A DNA stretch of 64,000 bases from Achromobacter xylosoxidans A8 (GCF_000165835.1 NC_014640.1:992001-1056000), one strand, 5' to 3'; positions 51,545 to 63,077 are shown, counted from the stretch's first letter. Notes: a model not told the origin generated them from the sequence alone. Program-made: numbers and translations.

Positions 51545-52534
51545 ATGTTTGCTTTCATACTGCGTCGCCTGTTGCAGGCCGTAGCGGTGATGCTCACCGT
51601 CGCGCTACTGGCCTTTGTGCTTTTTCAATACGTCGGCGACCCTGTCACCATCATGCTGGGACAGGACGCCACCGATGCCGAGCGCATCGAACTGCGTGAG
51701 CGCCTGGGGCTGAACGAGCCCGCCATCGTCCAATTCGGCCACTTCGTGGCCAACGCCCTGCAGGGCAATTTCGGCATATCCCTGCGCCAGAGCGAACCGG
51801 TTTCCACCTTGCTGAAATCCCGCCTGCCGGCCACGCTGGAACTGTCGATGGTGGCTGCCTTGCTGGCGCTGCTGGTGGGCGTGCCGCTGGGTGTGTACAC
51901 CGCGCTCAAGCGCAACAGCCTGGTGTCGCAGTTGTTGCTGGCCGGCTCCTTGCTGGGGGTGTCGCTGCCCACCTTCCTGATCGGCATCCTGCTGATCCTG
52001 GTGTTCTCTGTGCAACTGGGCTGGCTGCCCAGCTACGGGCGGGGCGACACCGTCAGCGTGGGTTGGTGGTCCTCGGGACTATTCACCGCCACGGGCTGGA
52101 AGCACCTGATCCTGCCGTCCATCACCTTGTCGCTGTTCCAGATGACCCTGGTGCTGCGGCTGGTGCGTTCGGAAATGCTGGAGGTGCTGCGTTCGGACTA
52201 CATCAAGTTCGCTCGCGCCCGCGGGCTGAAGCGCCGCGCCATCCACTTCGGCCATGCGCTGAAGAACACGATGGTGCCAGTCATCACCATCACCGGCCTG
52301 CAGCTGGGCGGCATCATCGCTTTCGCCATCGTCACGGAAACCGTGTTCCAGTGGCCGGGCATGGGGTTGCTGTTCATCCAGGCGGTGCAGTTTGCCGATG
52401 TGCCGGTCATGGCGGCCTACCTGTGCCTGATCGCGCTGGTATTCGTGGTGATCAACCTGATCGTCGATCTTTTGTATTTTGTCGTGGACCCGCGCCTGCG
52501 TTCCGGGCTGACCCGCGGCGGGGGGGCTCACTGA
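51545..52534 (+). CDS. Dpp/Opp-type ABC transporter permease, B subunit
   Basis: A 329-residue DppB/OppB-type permease. The opening MFAFILRRLLQAVAVMLTVALLAFVLFQYVGDPV and the RLGLNEPAIVQFGHFVANALQGNFGISLRQSEPV segment are family hallmarks. The ATPase-coupling loop is LRLVRSEMLEVLRSDYIKFARARGLKRRAIHFGHALKN. Six membrane helices are expected. Its stop shares one base with the start of the next permease gene (TGATG), coupling the two. Confidence 0.93.
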   Translation: MFAFILRRLLQAVAVMLTVALLAFVLFQYVGDPVTIMLGQDATDAERIELRERLGLNEPAIVQFGHFVANALQGNFGISLRQSEPVSTLLKSRLPATLELSMVAALLALLVGVPLGVYTALKRNSLVSQLLLAGSLLGVSLPTFLIGILLILVFSVQLGWLPSYGRGDTVSVGWWSSGLFTATGWKHLILPSITLSLFQMTLVLRLVRSEMLEVLRSDYIKFARARGLKRRAIHFGHALKNTMVPVITITGLQLGGIIAFAIVTETVFQWPGMGLLFIQAVQFADVPVMAAYLCLIALVFVVINLIVDLLYFVVDPRLRSGLTRGGGAH

Positions 52535-53448
52535 TGCGCGCCGTACTCAAACGCTGCTGGGACAGCGACATCGCCTGGGCCTGGCGCCGGGCGCCCGTGG
52601 CCATCATCGCCACCGTGATGCTGGCGCTGCTGCTGATCGGCTCCTTCGGGGCCGGCTGGGTGGCGCCGCACAACCCGTTCGACCTGACCAAGGTGGAACT
52701 GCTGGACGCGCTGCTGCCGCCGGCATGGGAGGCCAACGGCCTGCCGACCTATCTGCTGGGCACCGACAGCCAGGGCCGCGACCTGTATTCGGCCATCCTG
52801 TATGGCACTCGCGTGTCGCTCTTGATCGGCCTGGCCTCGGTGCTGCTGTCCATGCTGATCGGCATCGTGCTGGGGCTGATTTCGGGTTACGCGGGCGGGC
52901 GCATCGACGCCTTCATCATGCGTATCGCCGACGTGCAGCTGTCGTTTCCTGCGATCCTGATCGCGTTGCTGATCGACGGCGTGGCGCGGGCGGCTGTGCC
53001 GCGCGAGCTGCACGAGCTGATCGCGTTCCCGGTGCTGATCGGCGCGATCGCGTTGGCGGGCTGGCCGCAGTACGCGCGCACGGTGCGCGGCTCTACCCTG
53101 GTGGAGAAGAACCGCGAGTACGTGCAGGCGGCGCGCGTGATCGGCGTGGCCTCGCCCGTCATCATGTTCCGCCACGTGCTGCCCAATGTGCTGGGACCGG
53201 TGCTGGTGCTGGCCACGGTGCATCTGGCCACGGCCATCATCACCGAAGCCACGCTGTCGTTCCTGGGCGTGGGGGTGCCGCCGACGGCGCCGTCGCTGGG
53301 CACGCTGATCCGCATCGGCAACGACTTCCTGTTTTCAGGGGAATGGTGGATCACCATCTTCCCCGGCGCGGCGCTGGTGCTGCTGGTGCTGTCGGTCAAC
53401 CTGCTGGGCGACTGGCTGCGCGATGCGCTCAACCCGCGTCTGAATTGA
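52534..53448 (+). CDS. Dpp/Opp-type ABC transporter permease, C subunit
   Basis: A 304-residue DppC/OppC-type permease. The N-terminus RRAPVAIIATVMLALLLIGSFGAGWVAPHNP is the first helix of the family, LGTDSQGRDLYSAILYGTRVSLLIGL is the DppC signature, and WPQYARTVRGSTLVEKNREYVQAARVIG is the coupling loop. I start at 52534, because a longer frame would overlap the previous permease gene. Seven nt separate it from the first ATPase gene. Confidence 0.93.
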   Translation: MRAVLKRCWDSDIAWAWRRAPVAIIATVMLALLLIGSFGAGWVAPHNPFDLTKVELLDALLPPAWEANGLPTYLLGTDSQGRDLYSAILYGTRVSLLIGLASVLLSMLIGIVLGLISGYAGGRIDAFIMRIADVQLSFPAILIALLIDGVARAAVPRELHELIAFPVLIGAIALAGWPQYARTVRGSTLVEKNREYVQAARVIGVASPVIMFRHVLPNVLGPVLVLATVHLATAIITEATLSFLGVGVPPTAPSLGTLIRIGNDFLFSGEWWITIFPGAALVLLVLSVNLLGDWLRDALNPRLN

Positions 53449-53455
53449 GGTTTAC

Positions 53456-54436
53456 ATGAGCGCACTTCTAGAAGTCCGCAATCTGCGCGTGGAATTTCCC
53501 ACGCGCCGCGGCACGCTGCGCGCCCTGGACGACGTGTCCTTTTCCATCCAGGCTGGCGAAGTCCTGGGCGTAGTGGGCGAATCCGGCGCCGGCAAATCCT
53601 TGACCGGCGCATCCATCATCGGTCTGCTGGAGCCTCCCGGCCGCATCGCCGCGGGCGAGATCCTCCTGGCGGGCCGCCGTATCGACAACCTGCCCGACGA
53701 ACAGATGCGCCGCGTGCGCGGCCGCGAAATCGGCGCGGTGTTCCAGGACCCGCTGACCTCGCTGAACCCGCTGTACACGGTAGGCCGGCAATTGGCGGAA
53801 ACCATCGTGACCCACCTGGACCTGAGCTGGTCCCAGGCGCGCGCGCGCGCGGTGGAGCTGCTGGCATCGACCGGCATCCCGGCCGCGCGCGAGCGCATCG
53901 ACCACTACCCGCACCAGTTTTCCGGCGGCATGCGGCAGCGCGTGGTGATCGCGCTGGCGCTTGCGGCCGAACCCAAGCTGGTGGTGGCGGACGAACCCAC
54001 GACCGCGCTGGACGTGTCGATCCAGGCGCAGATCATCGAGCTGCTCAAGCGCCTGTGCCGCGAAAACGGCACGGCGGTGATGCTGATCACGCACGACATG
54101 GGTGTGATTGCCGAAACCGCCGACCGCGTGGCGGTGATGTACGCGGGCCGCGTGGCCGAGATCGGCCCGGTGGCGGACGTGATTCACAAGCCGCGCCATC
54201 CCTACACGACAGGACTGATGGGATCGATCCCGTCGCTGGAAGGGCATGCTGAAAGACTGGTGCAGATCGACGGCAGCATGCCGCGCCTGAACGCCATTCC
54301 GCCGGGCTGTGCCTTCAATCCGCGCTGCGGCCAGCGTCTGCCGCGTTGCGGCGTGGAGCGGCCGGAGCTGATGGCGGCCGGCACCTCGCGCGCGGCCTGT
54401 TGGCTGCACGACAACAACGATAAGGTGGCCGCATGA
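53456..54436 (+). CDS. Dpp/Opp-type ABC transporter ATPase, D subunit
   Basis: A 326-residue ATPase of the OppD/DppD group. Walker A is GESGAGKS (residues 41-48), the signature is [15 protein letters not shown] near 157, Walker B is [12 protein letters not shown], and the switch region is [11 protein letters not shown]. The C-terminal cysteine-rich extension ([21 protein letters not shown]...ACW) is the Fe-S-type tail of these importer ATPases. It overlaps the next ATPase gene by ATGA. Confidence 0.94.
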   Translation: MSALLEVRNLRVEFPTRRGTLRALDDVSFSIQAGEVLGVVGESGAGKSLTGASIIGLLEPPGRIAAGEILLAGRRIDNLPDEQMRRVRGREIGAVFQDPLTSLNPLYTVGRQLAETIVTHLDLSWSQARARAVELLASTGIPAARERIDHYPHQFSGGMRQRVVIALALAAEPKLVVADEPTTALDVSIQAQIIELLKRLCRENGTAVMLITHDMGVIAETADRVAVMYAGRVAEIGPVADVIHKPRHPYTTGLMGSIPSLEGHAERLVQIDGSMPRLNAIPPGCAFNPRCGQRLPRCGVERPELMAAGTSRAACWLHDNNDKVAA

Positions 54437-55428
54437 CGACGCCCTTGGTAGAAGTAAAGGACGCCGCGCGCTGGTTCGATGTGTCGCCGCCGTGGCTGGA
54501 GCGCAAGCTCGCGGGCAAGCCGCGCGTGATGCTGCGCGCCGTGGACGGGGTCTCGTTCGAGATCGCGCGCGGCGAAACGCTGGCGCTGGTGGGCGAATCG
54601 GGCTGCGGCAAGTCGACCGTGGCGCGCATGCTGGTGGGCCTGTACGGCCTGACCCGCGGCGACATTCGCTTTGACGGACAGCCCTTGTCGCGCATGTCGG
54701 AGCCGGGCGGCCGCGCCCTGCGCAAGCGCCTGCAAATGATTTTCCAGGATCCCTATGCCAGCCTGAATCCGCGCTGGCGCGTGGGCCGCATCATCGCCGA
54801 GCCCATGCTGACCCACACCGCCATGACGGCCGACGAGCGCAGCGCGCGCGTCGGCGAACTGCTCAAGCAGGTGGGCCTGGATCCGGCCGACCAGGGCCGC
54901 TATCCGCACCAGTTTTCAGGCGGCCAGCGCCAGCGCATTTCGATTGCGCGGGCGCTGGCGGTGAATCCCGAGTTCCTGGTGTGCGACGAGCCGACCTCGG
55001 CGCTGGACGTGTCGGTGCAGGCGCAGGTGCTGAACCTGATGAAGGACCTGCAGCGCAACCTGGGGCTGACCTATCTGTTCATTTCCCACAACCTGGCGGT
55101 GGTGCACCACGTGGCCGACCGGGTAGGGGTGATGTACCTGGGCCGCATGGTGGAAGTGGCGCCGCGCGACGAGTTGTTCGCGCGACCGCGCCATCCGTAC
55201 ACGCGCATGCTGCTGGAAGCCATTCCCGACATCAACGGCGCGGGCAAGCCGCGCACCGCGGTGGCGGGCGAAGTGCCCAATCCCTTGAACCCGCCTTCGG
55301 GCTGCACCTTCCATCCGCGCTGCCCGCATGCGAATGAGCGCTGCAAGGCCGAGGCGCCAGCGGCGATGGCGGCGGGAGTGTCGGTGGTGGCCTGCCACGC
55401 CGTGCAGGAAGGGCGGATCTCCGTCTGA
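54433..55428 (+). CDS. Dpp/Opp-type ABC transporter ATPase, F subunit
   Basis: A 331-residue ATPase of the OppF/DppF group. Walker A is GESGCGKST (residues 54-62), the signature is [15 protein letters not shown], Walker B is [12 protein letters not shown], and the switch region is [11 protein letters not shown]. The C-terminus has the Cys-containing tail [20 protein letters not shown]. It ends the operon and forms the heterodimeric motor with the preceding ATPase. Confidence 0.94.
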   Translation: MTTPLVEVKDAARWFDVSPPWLERKLAGKPRVMLRAVDGVSFEIARGETLALVGESGCGKSTVARMLVGLYGLTRGDIRFDGQPLSRMSEPGGRALRKRLQMIFQDPYASLNPRWRVGRIIAEPMLTHTAMTADERSARVGELLKQVGLDPADQGRYPHQFSGGQRQRISIARALAVNPEFLVCDEPTSALDVSVQAQVLNLMKDLQRNLGLTYLFISHNLAVVHHVADRVGVMYLGRMVEVAPRDELFARPRHPYTRMLLEAIPDINGAGKPRTAVAGEVPNPLNPPSGCTFHPRCPHANERCKAEAPAAMAAGVSVVACHAVQEGRISV

Positions 55429-55488
55429 TCCGTGGACGGCGCGGTTGCCTGGCGCCAGGCCAGCCGCAACGCGCCGTCCGGCGCCGCT

Positions 55489-56022
55489 TCAGTGGCGGTG
55501 GTTGTGGTCGTGAGGGTGATCGTGGTCGTGGCCGTCCGCCTCGTCCTCATCGTCCTCGTCTTCCTCGTCCTCGTCATCCTCCGCGTCCGGATCCTCCGGC
55601 ACGGGCTCTTCCGTCAGGGCGAACGGCAGCACATCTTCCAGATTGTCGGACCAGGCGGACTCTTCGCCGTCGTGGTCCAGCTTGATGAAGCGCTCGCCTT
55701 CGTTCAGCGATATCTCGACGGCCCAGAGGTATAGGCAATCGTAAGTGTCGTCGTCGGACTGGGGCAGGCCGCCGCGATTGCCCAGCAGGCGGGCGCCCGG
55801 GCCGCCCAGTTGGACGTGGGTCTGGTCTTCGTCGGGCTTGGCGTTTTCATCCATGGGCACGCCATAGGTCACCCATTCGGTGCCGTCATCGCCCAGCACC
55901 ACTTCGGCCAGCACGGGCTTGCCCAGATAGGCGCTCAAGGCGTCGGCGGTCTTGGCCAGCATGTCCAGTTCGGCGGTACTGAAATGGGTCAAGGAGGCGG
56001 GGGGAGTGGCGGAGGCAGACAT
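55489..56022 (-). CDS. Unknown protein with acidic stretch and His-rich C-terminal tail
   Basis: A 177-residue protein. Residues 1-140 look like a folded domain (LDMLAKTADALSAYLGKPVLAEVVLGDDGTEWVTYGVPMDEN; YDCLYLWAVEISLNEGERFIKLDHDGEESAWSDNLEDVLPFALTEEP) that I do not recognise. Residues 143-163 are almost all Asp/Glu, and residues 165-177 hold seven His alternating mainly with Asp. Such a tail suggests binding of Ni, Zn or Co. It has no signal peptide, so it acts in the cytoplasm, as a chaperone or metal store if the tail is functional. It is convergent with the Dpp operon. Confidence 0.75.
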   Translation of the reverse strand: MSASATPPASLTHFSTAELDMLAKTADALSAYLGKPVLAEVVLGDDGTEWVTYGVPMDENAKPDEDQTHVQLGGPGARLLGNRGGLPQSDDDTYDCLYLWAVEISLNEGERFIKLDHDGEESAWSDNLEDVLPFALTEEPVPEDPDAEDDEDEEDEDDEDEADGHDHDHPHDHNHRH

Positions 56023-56159
56023 GAAGAGGGTTCCTGGGCGCGATGAAGCCGCGACGGCACGGCAAGATACGGGCCCGCTACAGGCCCTGGCTACAGCCGT
56101 ATTGTCTCGCGATCGGCCGCGCCTTGCATCAGGCGCTTGGATGACGCGGTTTCCCGGGG

Positions 56160-56957
56160 TCATGGCGCGGGCGCGCCGCCCTGGCTGCGCCTGCGCGCGT
56201 TGTCGGGCGATTCACCCGTAAGCCGCTGGAACATGGCGATGAAGGCCGAGGGCGTGCTGTAGCCCAGCTCGCGCGCGACGGCCTGTACCGGCCGGCCCGC
56301 GTCCAGCATGCCCAGGGCGCTGACCACGCGCAGCCGCAGGCGCCATTCATTGAATGACATGCCCAGGTGCTGCTGGCAGTGGCGCAGCAGCGTGCGCTCA
56401 GTGATGTTCGCGGTGGCGGCCCAGTGCGCGGCGCCGCGCTTGTCGCCCGGGCTGTGCTGCAGCGCCGACAGGATGGGCGCGAGCAGCGGATCGGAGGTGG
56501 CGGGCAGGTAACTGGCGTAGGCCCGCGCCTGGCGCGCCTGGTCGATGACGATCTGCGCCATGCGCCGGTCTTCAGGCGTATCCGGATAGCTGATGCCGCG
56601 CCGCTCGAAGTCGCCCAGGATGGCGCGCATGACCGGGCTGATCTCCAGCGTGCACGGTTCCTTCGGCAGGCCGGCACAGGCCGCGGCGGGGATGTCGATA
56701 CAGGCGTAGTGCACCTCGCCCTCGTTCTGGCAGCAATGCTCGACATGCGGCGGTATCCAGATGGCGTACTGCGGCGGCGACAGATAGGTGATGTCGCCTA
56801 TGCCGATTTCCATGATGCCGGAGATGGCGAGGTTCAGTTCCGCCCAGGGCGAGCTGTGGCGCTTCATGCGCGAGTTCGGCGTGAAATGCAGGATGCGGCA
56901 GGCCAGCGGATAGGGCAGGTGGCTGGCCAGGGCGGGCGCGGAATCGGCGGCTGACAT
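56160..56957 (-). CDS. AraC-family transcriptional regulator
   Basis: A 265-residue AraC regulator. The N-terminal half is cupin-like (WAELNLAISGIMEIGIGDITYLSPPQYAIWIPPHVEHCCQNEGEVHYACIDI). The C-terminus from about residue 165 is the double helix-turn-helix ([69 protein letters not shown]). It is divergent from an EamA permease gene 99 nt away. This pairing usually means the regulator controls the exporter in response to its substrate. Confidence 0.92.
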   Translation of the reverse strand: MSAADSAPALASHLPYPLACRILHFTPNSRMKRHSSPWAELNLAISGIMEIGIGDITYLSPPQYAIWIPPHVEHCCQNEGEVHYACIDIPAAACAGLPKEPCTLEISPVMRAILGDFERRGISYPDTPEDRRMAQIVIDQARQARAYASYLPATSDPLLAPILSALQHSPGDKRGAAHWAATANITERTLLRHCQQHLGMSFNEWRLRLRVVSALGMLDAGRPVQAVARELGYSTPSAFIAMFQRLTGESPDNARRRSQGGAPAP

Positions 56958-57056
56958 GTCGGAACTTCGTCTGGTTTTGTCTGTTTTTCATTATATACAT
57001 CGAGTCGGACAGAACCTACACTGCTCTCCTCTTCTCCTTGCCTGTGCATTGCCCTT

Positions 57057-57977
57057 ATGACGCGCGTCTCCACCCCGCATATTCCTGCCCGTTATCTGCT
57101 GTACCCGCTGCTGGCAGCCCTGATCTGGTCGGTCAACATGATCGTCACCAAGATGGCGGCCAGCGCCATCGCGCCGGCCGCCATCGGCTTCTACCGCTGG
57201 GCCCTGGCCGGCGTGGCGCTGACGCCCTTCGTGCTGCCGGGCGTCTGGGCGCAGCGCCGCCAGATCCTGCCCCACCTGCCCAAGCTGGCGGTGCTGGGCG
57301 GGCTGGGCATGGCGCTGTACCAGGGCCTGGCCTATGTGGCGGCGGCCAGCACCACGGCCACCAATATGGGCATCATCACCGCGATGATTCCGCTGATGAC
57401 CATAGCGGTGGTGGCGCTGCTGCTGCGCGAACTGCCCTCGGTCATGGCCATGCTGGGCGGCCTGCTATCGCTGGCGGGCCTGGCCCTGCTGATCGGCGAG
57501 GGCGATCCCGCGCGCCTGTTGGAAGTGGGCGCCAACCGTGGCGACCTGCTGATGGGCATAGGCGCGCTGGCCTACGCGCTGTACGGGGTGCTGCTGCGCC
57601 GCTGGGCCTTGCCGGTGGGGCCGTGGCAGTCGCTGTATGTGCAGGTGGCTTTCGGCGTGCTGTTCCAGCTGCCGGCCTTCCTGATGGCGCCGCCTTCGCC
57701 GCTCAATGGCGACAACCTGCCGCTGGTGCTGTATGCGGCGGTGTTTCCGTCGCTGTTCGCGCCCTTCCTGTGGATGCAGGGCGTGAAGCACCTGGGACCC
57801 AACCGCGCCAGCATCTTCCTGAATGTCATGCCGGTGGCCACGGTGGCGATCGCGGCCGTGTTCCTGGACGAAAAGCCGCATCTGTTCCACATCGTCGGCG
57901 GGGCGATGGCGCTGGCCGGGGTGATGCTGGCGCAGACGGGTACGGGGGCCAGGGCGGCGCGCCCCAAGGTCGCTTGA
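57057..57977 (+). CDS. EamA/DMT-family transporter
   Basis: A 306-residue integral membrane protein with ten likely helices arranged as two EamA repeats (first at about 10-140 with [18 protein letters not shown], second at about 160-295 with [48 protein letters not shown]). Members export amino acids, metabolites or drugs. The AraC gene on the other strand is the likely regulator. The substrate cannot be read from the sequence. Confidence 0.9.
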   Translation: MTRVSTPHIPARYLLYPLLAALIWSVNMIVTKMAASAIAPAAIGFYRWALAGVALTPFVLPGVWAQRRQILPHLPKLAVLGGLGMALYQGLAYVAAASTTATNMGIITAMIPLMTIAVVALLLRELPSVMAMLGGLLSLAGLALLIGEGDPARLLEVGANRGDLLMGIGALAYALYGVLLRRWALPVGPWQSLYVQVAFGVLFQLPAFLMAPPSPLNGDNLPLVLYAAVFPSLFAPFLWMQGVKHLGPNRASIFLNVMPVATVAIAAVFLDEKPHLFHIVGGAMALAGVMLAQTGTGARAARPKVA

Positions 57978-58083
57978 AGGCCGGGACAGGCGACGCAGGC
58001 CGGGTATCCGGCCACGGACACACGCGGGTCAGGGTTCCGGCCTACAATCAACGGTTCATCAGCTATATCACTCCTACGAGCCC

Positions 58084-59757
<1,674 letters not shown>

Positions 59758-59771
59758 TCAGCGCCTGACAA

Positions 59772-59802
59772 GAATCCCGGCTCCGCGCCGGGATTTTTTT
59801 TT
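59772..59802 (+). terminator. Intrinsic terminator of ettA
   Basis: AATCCCGGC and GCCGGGATT form the stem, followed by a run of nine T ending at 59802. It lies 15 nt after the ettA stop codon. Confidence 0.92.
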
Positions 59803-59843
59803 GCCGGCGTTATGCTAGAGACTTCTTCCAGGAGTTCCACGCC

Positions 59844-60377
59844 ATGCTGCTGTCCGCTACCGATTCCACCCTGCTGATCGTCGACATGCAGGGCCGCCTG
59901 ATGCCCGTCATCCATGACCATGAGGCAGTGCTCAACGCCGCCCACAAGCTGGCGCAGGCCGCGCGCTTGCTGGATGTGCCGGTGGCCGCCACCGAGCATC
60001 ACGCCAAGATGCTGGGCGCGACCGTGGAGCCGCTGCGCGAGCAGATCCAGACCACTTTCCAGAAGATGCATTTCTCGTCGGCGCTGGAGCCGGGCTTCGA
60101 GGCCTGGCTGCCGGCCGCGCGCAAGACCATCCTGGTGGCGGGCTGCGAGGCGCATATCTGCGTGCTGCAGACCGTGATCGGTTTGATCGACCTGGGCTAT
60201 CACGCGGTGCTGGTGTCGGATGCGGCCGGCTCGCGCAAGCCCGCCGATCATCACGCGGCGCTGCGCCGCGCGCGTGCGCATGGCGCTGAAATCGTCACGT
60301 CCGAGATGGCGATATTCGAGTGGATGCGTACTTGCGAACACCCGCGCTTTCGCGAGGTGTTACGTCTGGTCAAATAG
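59844..60377 (+). CDS. Isochorismatase-family cysteine hydrolase
   Basis: A 177-residue hydrolase. The catalytic Asp is in TLLIVDMQGRL near residue 14, and the nucleophilic Cys is in VAGCEAHICVLQTVIGLIDLGYHAVLVSDAAGSR near 98. The Lys of the triad would be in the FQKMHFSS block near 70. Members hydrolyse nicotinamide, N-carbamoyl compounds or isochorismate; the small size and CEAHICVLQT signature match the YcaC-like/isochorismatase-domain proteins of unknown substrate. It stands alone between two terminators. Confidence 0.88.
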   Translation: MLLSATDSTLLIVDMQGRLMPVIHDHEAVLNAAHKLAQAARLLDVPVAATEHHAKMLGATVEPLREQIQTTFQKMHFSSALEPGFEAWLPAARKTILVAGCEAHICVLQTVIGLIDLGYHAVLVSDAAGSRKPADHHAALRRARAHGAEIVTSEMAIFEWMRTCEHPRFREVLRLVK

Positions 60378-60538
60378 CGGCAGCGTGCTGCAACAATGTC
60401 CCTGGGGCGCGCAAAGATTAACTCGCCCTTTGACACAATTCATGGGCAAACTTCACAGCCAGGGCAAGAATATTTTGCGATCCTGAAGGTTCCAGGCCCA
60501 TATGGGTACCGCGCGCTCGCATCCAGTTTCATGCGCGG

Positions 60539-60554
60539 TTCTCGGGTACGAGAA
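60539..60554. other. Small inverted repeat before the lipoprotein gene
   Basis: TTCTCG (60539-60544) and CGAGAA (60549-60554) surround GGTA, directly ahead of the AGGA ribosome site of the glycine-zipper lipoprotein gene. In the mRNA it could form a short hairpin next to the ribosome site. Upstream, TTGACA at 60430-60435 is a good -35 sequence, but I see no matching -10 at normal spacing. Confidence 0.3.
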
Positions 60555-60568
60555 TAGGAACCACAAAT

Positions 60569-60793
60569 ATGAAAATCGCATCCCTCTCCAAAATCTGTGT
60601 TGCGTTGGTAATGACCGCCGCGATGGCTGGCTGCTCTTCCTGGGACGGCATGAGCCATCGCCAGAAGAGCACAGTCGGTGGCGCCGCCTTGGGCGGCGTG
60701 GCAGGCGCCGTGATCACCAACGGCGGCATCCTCGGAACGGTGGGCGGAGCGGCGATCGGCGGCGTCATCGGCGACCAGGTCGGCAAACGTTAA
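60569..60793 (+). CDS. Small glycine-zipper lipoprotein, OsmB-like
   Basis: A 74-residue protein. A lipoprotein signal peptide ends at Cys22 (AMAGC). The mature part is Gly/Ala-rich with repeated Gly-x3-Gly steps (GGAALGGVAGAVITNGGILGTVGGAAIGGVIGDQVG), the glycine-zipper 2TM type found in OsmB and SlyB-like outer-membrane proteins. Such genes are often stress or osmotically induced. It has a good ribosome site (AGGA, 9 nt) and its own terminator. Confidence 0.88.
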   Translation: MKIASLSKICVALVMTAAMAGCSSWDGMSHRQKSTVGGAALGGVAGAVITNGGILGTVGGAAIGGVIGDQVGKR

Positions 60794-60815
60794 GGCTTGC
60801 GCTGCTCCAGAAACC

Positions 60816-60844
60816 AAATGCCCGGCATCGCCGGGCATTTTTTT
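60816..60844 (+). terminator. Intrinsic terminator after the OsmB-like gene
   Basis: AAATGCCCGGC and GCCGGGCATTT form a long stem around AT, followed by a T run to 60844. It lies 22 nt after the stop codon and faces the end of minE, so it can separate the two converging transcripts. Confidence 0.92.
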
Positions 60845-60880
60845 GACCATGGTGCACGCCAGTGATGGCGCACAGCCGCA

Positions 60881-61138
60881 TCAGGTCTCGTTCTGCGGCA
60901 TTTCGATCTTTACCTCCAGGACCTCCAGCGTGTCCTGGCGTTCCAGGTGCACCTTGATGTCCTCGGGGTTGATCTTCACGTACTTCGAAATGACGGCGAT
61001 AAGCTCCTGCTGCAGCTGCGGCAGGTAATCGGGCGAGTCGCCACGGCCCCGCTCGTGGGCCAGGATGATCTGCAACCGTTCCTTGGCGACGGATGCGGAG
61101 GTCTTCTTTTGACCAAGCAGAAACGACAGGAAGGACAT
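60881..61138 (-). CDS. minE: Cell division topological specificity factor MinE
   Basis: An 85-residue MinE. The N-terminus [30 protein letters not shown] contains the membrane-targeting and MinD-contact helix, and the C-terminal [33 protein letters not shown] is the dimerisation domain. MinE stimulates MinD ATPase and drives the pole-to-pole oscillation that keeps MinCD away from midcell. It starts 3 nt after minD ends. Confidence 0.97.
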   Translation of the reverse strand: MSFLSFLLGQKKTSASVAKERLQIILAHERGRGDSPDYLPQLQQELIAVISKYVKINPEDIKVHLERQDTLEVLEVKIEMPQNET

Positions 61139-61141
61139 TGC

Positions 61142-61957
61142 TTACTTGCCTCCGAACAGGCGTTTCAGGAAACCGGGCTTTTCGTAGTCGGTAAAGCGCA
61201 GGGCCTTGTCTTCGCCAAGGTAGCGGGCCACGACGTCTTTGTACGCTTCGGAGACGTCGGTGTCTCGCAGGTGGATGGCCGGCAGGCCTTGATTCGATGC
61301 CTGCAGCACCGCTTCCGATTCGGGGATCACGCCGATCAGCTTGATGCGCAGGATGTCCTCGATATCGCCCAGCGACAGCATTTCGCCGTCGACCACGCGC
61401 TTGGGGCTGTAGCGCGTCAGCAGCAGGTATTCCTTGACCGGCTCGTCGCCTTCCACGGCGCGCTTGGACTTGGCGGCCAGGATGCCCAGGATGCGGTCGG
61501 AGTCGCGCACCGACGAGACTTCCGGGTTGGTCACGACCAGCGCGTCGTCGGCGAAGTAGGCGGCCATCAGCGCGCCCGTTTCGATGCCGGCGGGCGAGTC
61601 GCAGACGATGTAGTCAAAGCCCATGCCCTTGAGGTCGTTGATGACCTTTTCCACGCCTTCCTGAGTCAGCGCGTCTTTGTCGCGCGTTTGCGAGGCGGGC
61701 AGGATGAACAGGTTTTCGAGCTGCTTGTCCTTGATGAGAGCCTGGTTTAGCGTGGCTTCGCCCTGGATCACGTTGACGAAGTCGTACACGACGCGACGTT
61801 CGCAGCCCATGATCAGGTCGAGGTTGCGCAGGCCGACATCGAAGTCGATGACAGCGGTCTTGTGGCCCCGCATCGCGAGTCCTGCAGAAAAACTGGCGCT
61901 GGTCGTGGTTTTGCCCACGCCGCCTTTGCCGGAAGTCACCACAACAATGCGTGTCAT
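61142..61957 (-). CDS. minD: Septum site-determining ATPase MinD
   Basis: A 271-residue ParA/MinD ATPase. The deviant Walker A GKGGVGKTT is at residues 10-18 (two Lys), with switch regions DFDVGLRNLDLIMGCERRVVYDF and DSPAGIE. The C-terminal amphipathic membrane-targeting helix is GFLKRLFGGK. I start at the ATG at 61957, giving the standard MTRIVVVTSGKGG opening; an ATG three codons upstream adds nothing typical. MinD recruits MinC to the membrane. Confidence 0.97.
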   Translation of the reverse strand: MTRIVVVTSGKGGVGKTTTSASFSAGLAMRGHKTAVIDFDVGLRNLDLIMGCERRVVYDFVNVIQGEATLNQALIKDKQLENLFILPASQTRDKDALTQEGVEKVINDLKGMGFDYIVCDSPAGIETGALMAAYFADDALVVTNPEVSSVRDSDRILGILAAKSKRAVEGDEPVKEYLLLTRYSPKRVVDGEMLSLGDIEDILRIKLIGVIPESEAVLQASNQGLPAIHLRDTDVSEAYKDVVARYLGEDKALRFTDYEKPGFLKRLFGGK

Positions 61958-62098
61958 GACGATCAAACCCTTATGTTCGAATAAATCGCGTTATCGTAAA
62001 GCAAAAAGCCCTTGTAAGGCTTCTTACAGGATGTGTTGAAATTTGCGCGGGTGTCTGCGCGAGCGCAGCGGCCGCCGCGGGCGGCCTGGCGCCGGATC

Positions 62099-62965
62099 TC
62101 AGGCCTTGAGGGCTTCGATGCGCAGCGTCTCGCCATCCAGGCGGACCAGCGCGGGCTGGTTGTGCAGGGTGCGGTCCAGCTTGTCCTCGACCACGCGGTA
62201 CACGCCGGCCACGGCCAGCAGTTCAGCATCCAGGTGGGTCGTGAAGATGCGCGCCGAGGTGTCGCCGCGAGCGCCTGCCATGGCTTTGCCGCGCAACGGG
62301 CCGTAGACATGGATGTTGCCGTCGGCGATGACCTCCGCGCCCTGGCTCACCATGCCGATCACCACCAGGTCCGTGTGGCGCGCATAGACGCGCTGGCCGG
62401 AACGCAGCGGCTTGGTGATGACCAGCGCCGACGACGAGTGCGGCGCGGCGGGCGTGGGACTGGCGGCGGAGGTAGTGTTGCTGGCCGCGCGCGCCGGCAG
62501 CGGTTCGGCCGCGGGTTTGTCGGCGGGCGCTTCCGGCTCGGTGGACACTTCGGTGGGCGCGGGCGCGGTTTCGACCGCGGCGGCGGGCACGGATGGCACC
62601 GGGGTGGAGACGTCGTTGGGCGGCGCGGTGTCGATTACCGGCGCGGGCCGGGCCGCGGGCGTGGACAATTCCACCGGGGCCAGGCCCGCGGCGCGCGCGG
62701 CTTCCAGGTTGGCGCCTTCGGCCACCACGCCGATGGGGGGCAGGTTGTGGCCGCGCAATGCCGCCACCAGGGCGGTCCAATCGATTTTCTCTTCGACGCG
62801 GCTGGCGTCGACGACCACGGGTTCGTTTTCAAAGAAGCTGCCGGCATCGGCCATGCGCTTGGCCAGGGCGGCGTTCAGGCGTTCGGGGTCGGCGCTGTGC
62901 AGGACCACCCGGATGGCATAGAGGGTGGCGCTTTTGAAGTCCAGGGCTAGGGATTCAGTGTTCAT
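62099..62965 (-). CDS. minC: Septum site-determining protein MinC
   Basis: A 288-residue MinC, the FtsZ-ring inhibitor. The N-terminal FtsZ-binding domain covers about residues 1-100, and the C-terminal beta-helix that dimerises and binds MinD covers about 180-288 ([46 protein letters not shown]). Between them lies a Pro/Ala/Thr/Ser-rich linker of roughly 80 residues, which makes the protein longer than E. coli MinC (231). minD follows after 141 nt. The order minC-minD-minE is the usual one. Confidence 0.95.
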   Translation of the reverse strand: MNTESLALDFKSATLYAIRVVLHSADPERLNAALAKRMADAGSFFENEPVVVDASRVEEKIDWTALVAALRGHNLPPIGVVAEGANLEAARAAGLAPVELSTPAARPAPVIDTAPPNDVSTPVPSVPAAAVETAPAPTEVSTEPEAPADKPAAEPLPARAASNTTSAASPTPAAPHSSSALVITKPLRSGQRVYARHTDLVVIGMVSQGAEVIADGNIHVYGPLRGKAMAGARGDTSARIFTTHLDAELLAVAGVYRVVEDKLDRTLHNQPALVRLDGETLRIEALKA

Positions 62966-63077
62966 CTTGATTGTGGCTGGCGGTCCCGGCGCCGGGAAAC
63001 GGCGCGCTCGACCGGCTGCGGGGTTCGGGGGATGATAACCCGCCCAGGGGCGGCATGCGCAGGGGGTGGACCCAAAG

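Noticed and set aside
58043..58048. TACAAT upstream of ettA as a -10 element
   Set aside because: I found no acceptable -35 sequence 16-18 nt upstream, so I do not list it as a promoter.
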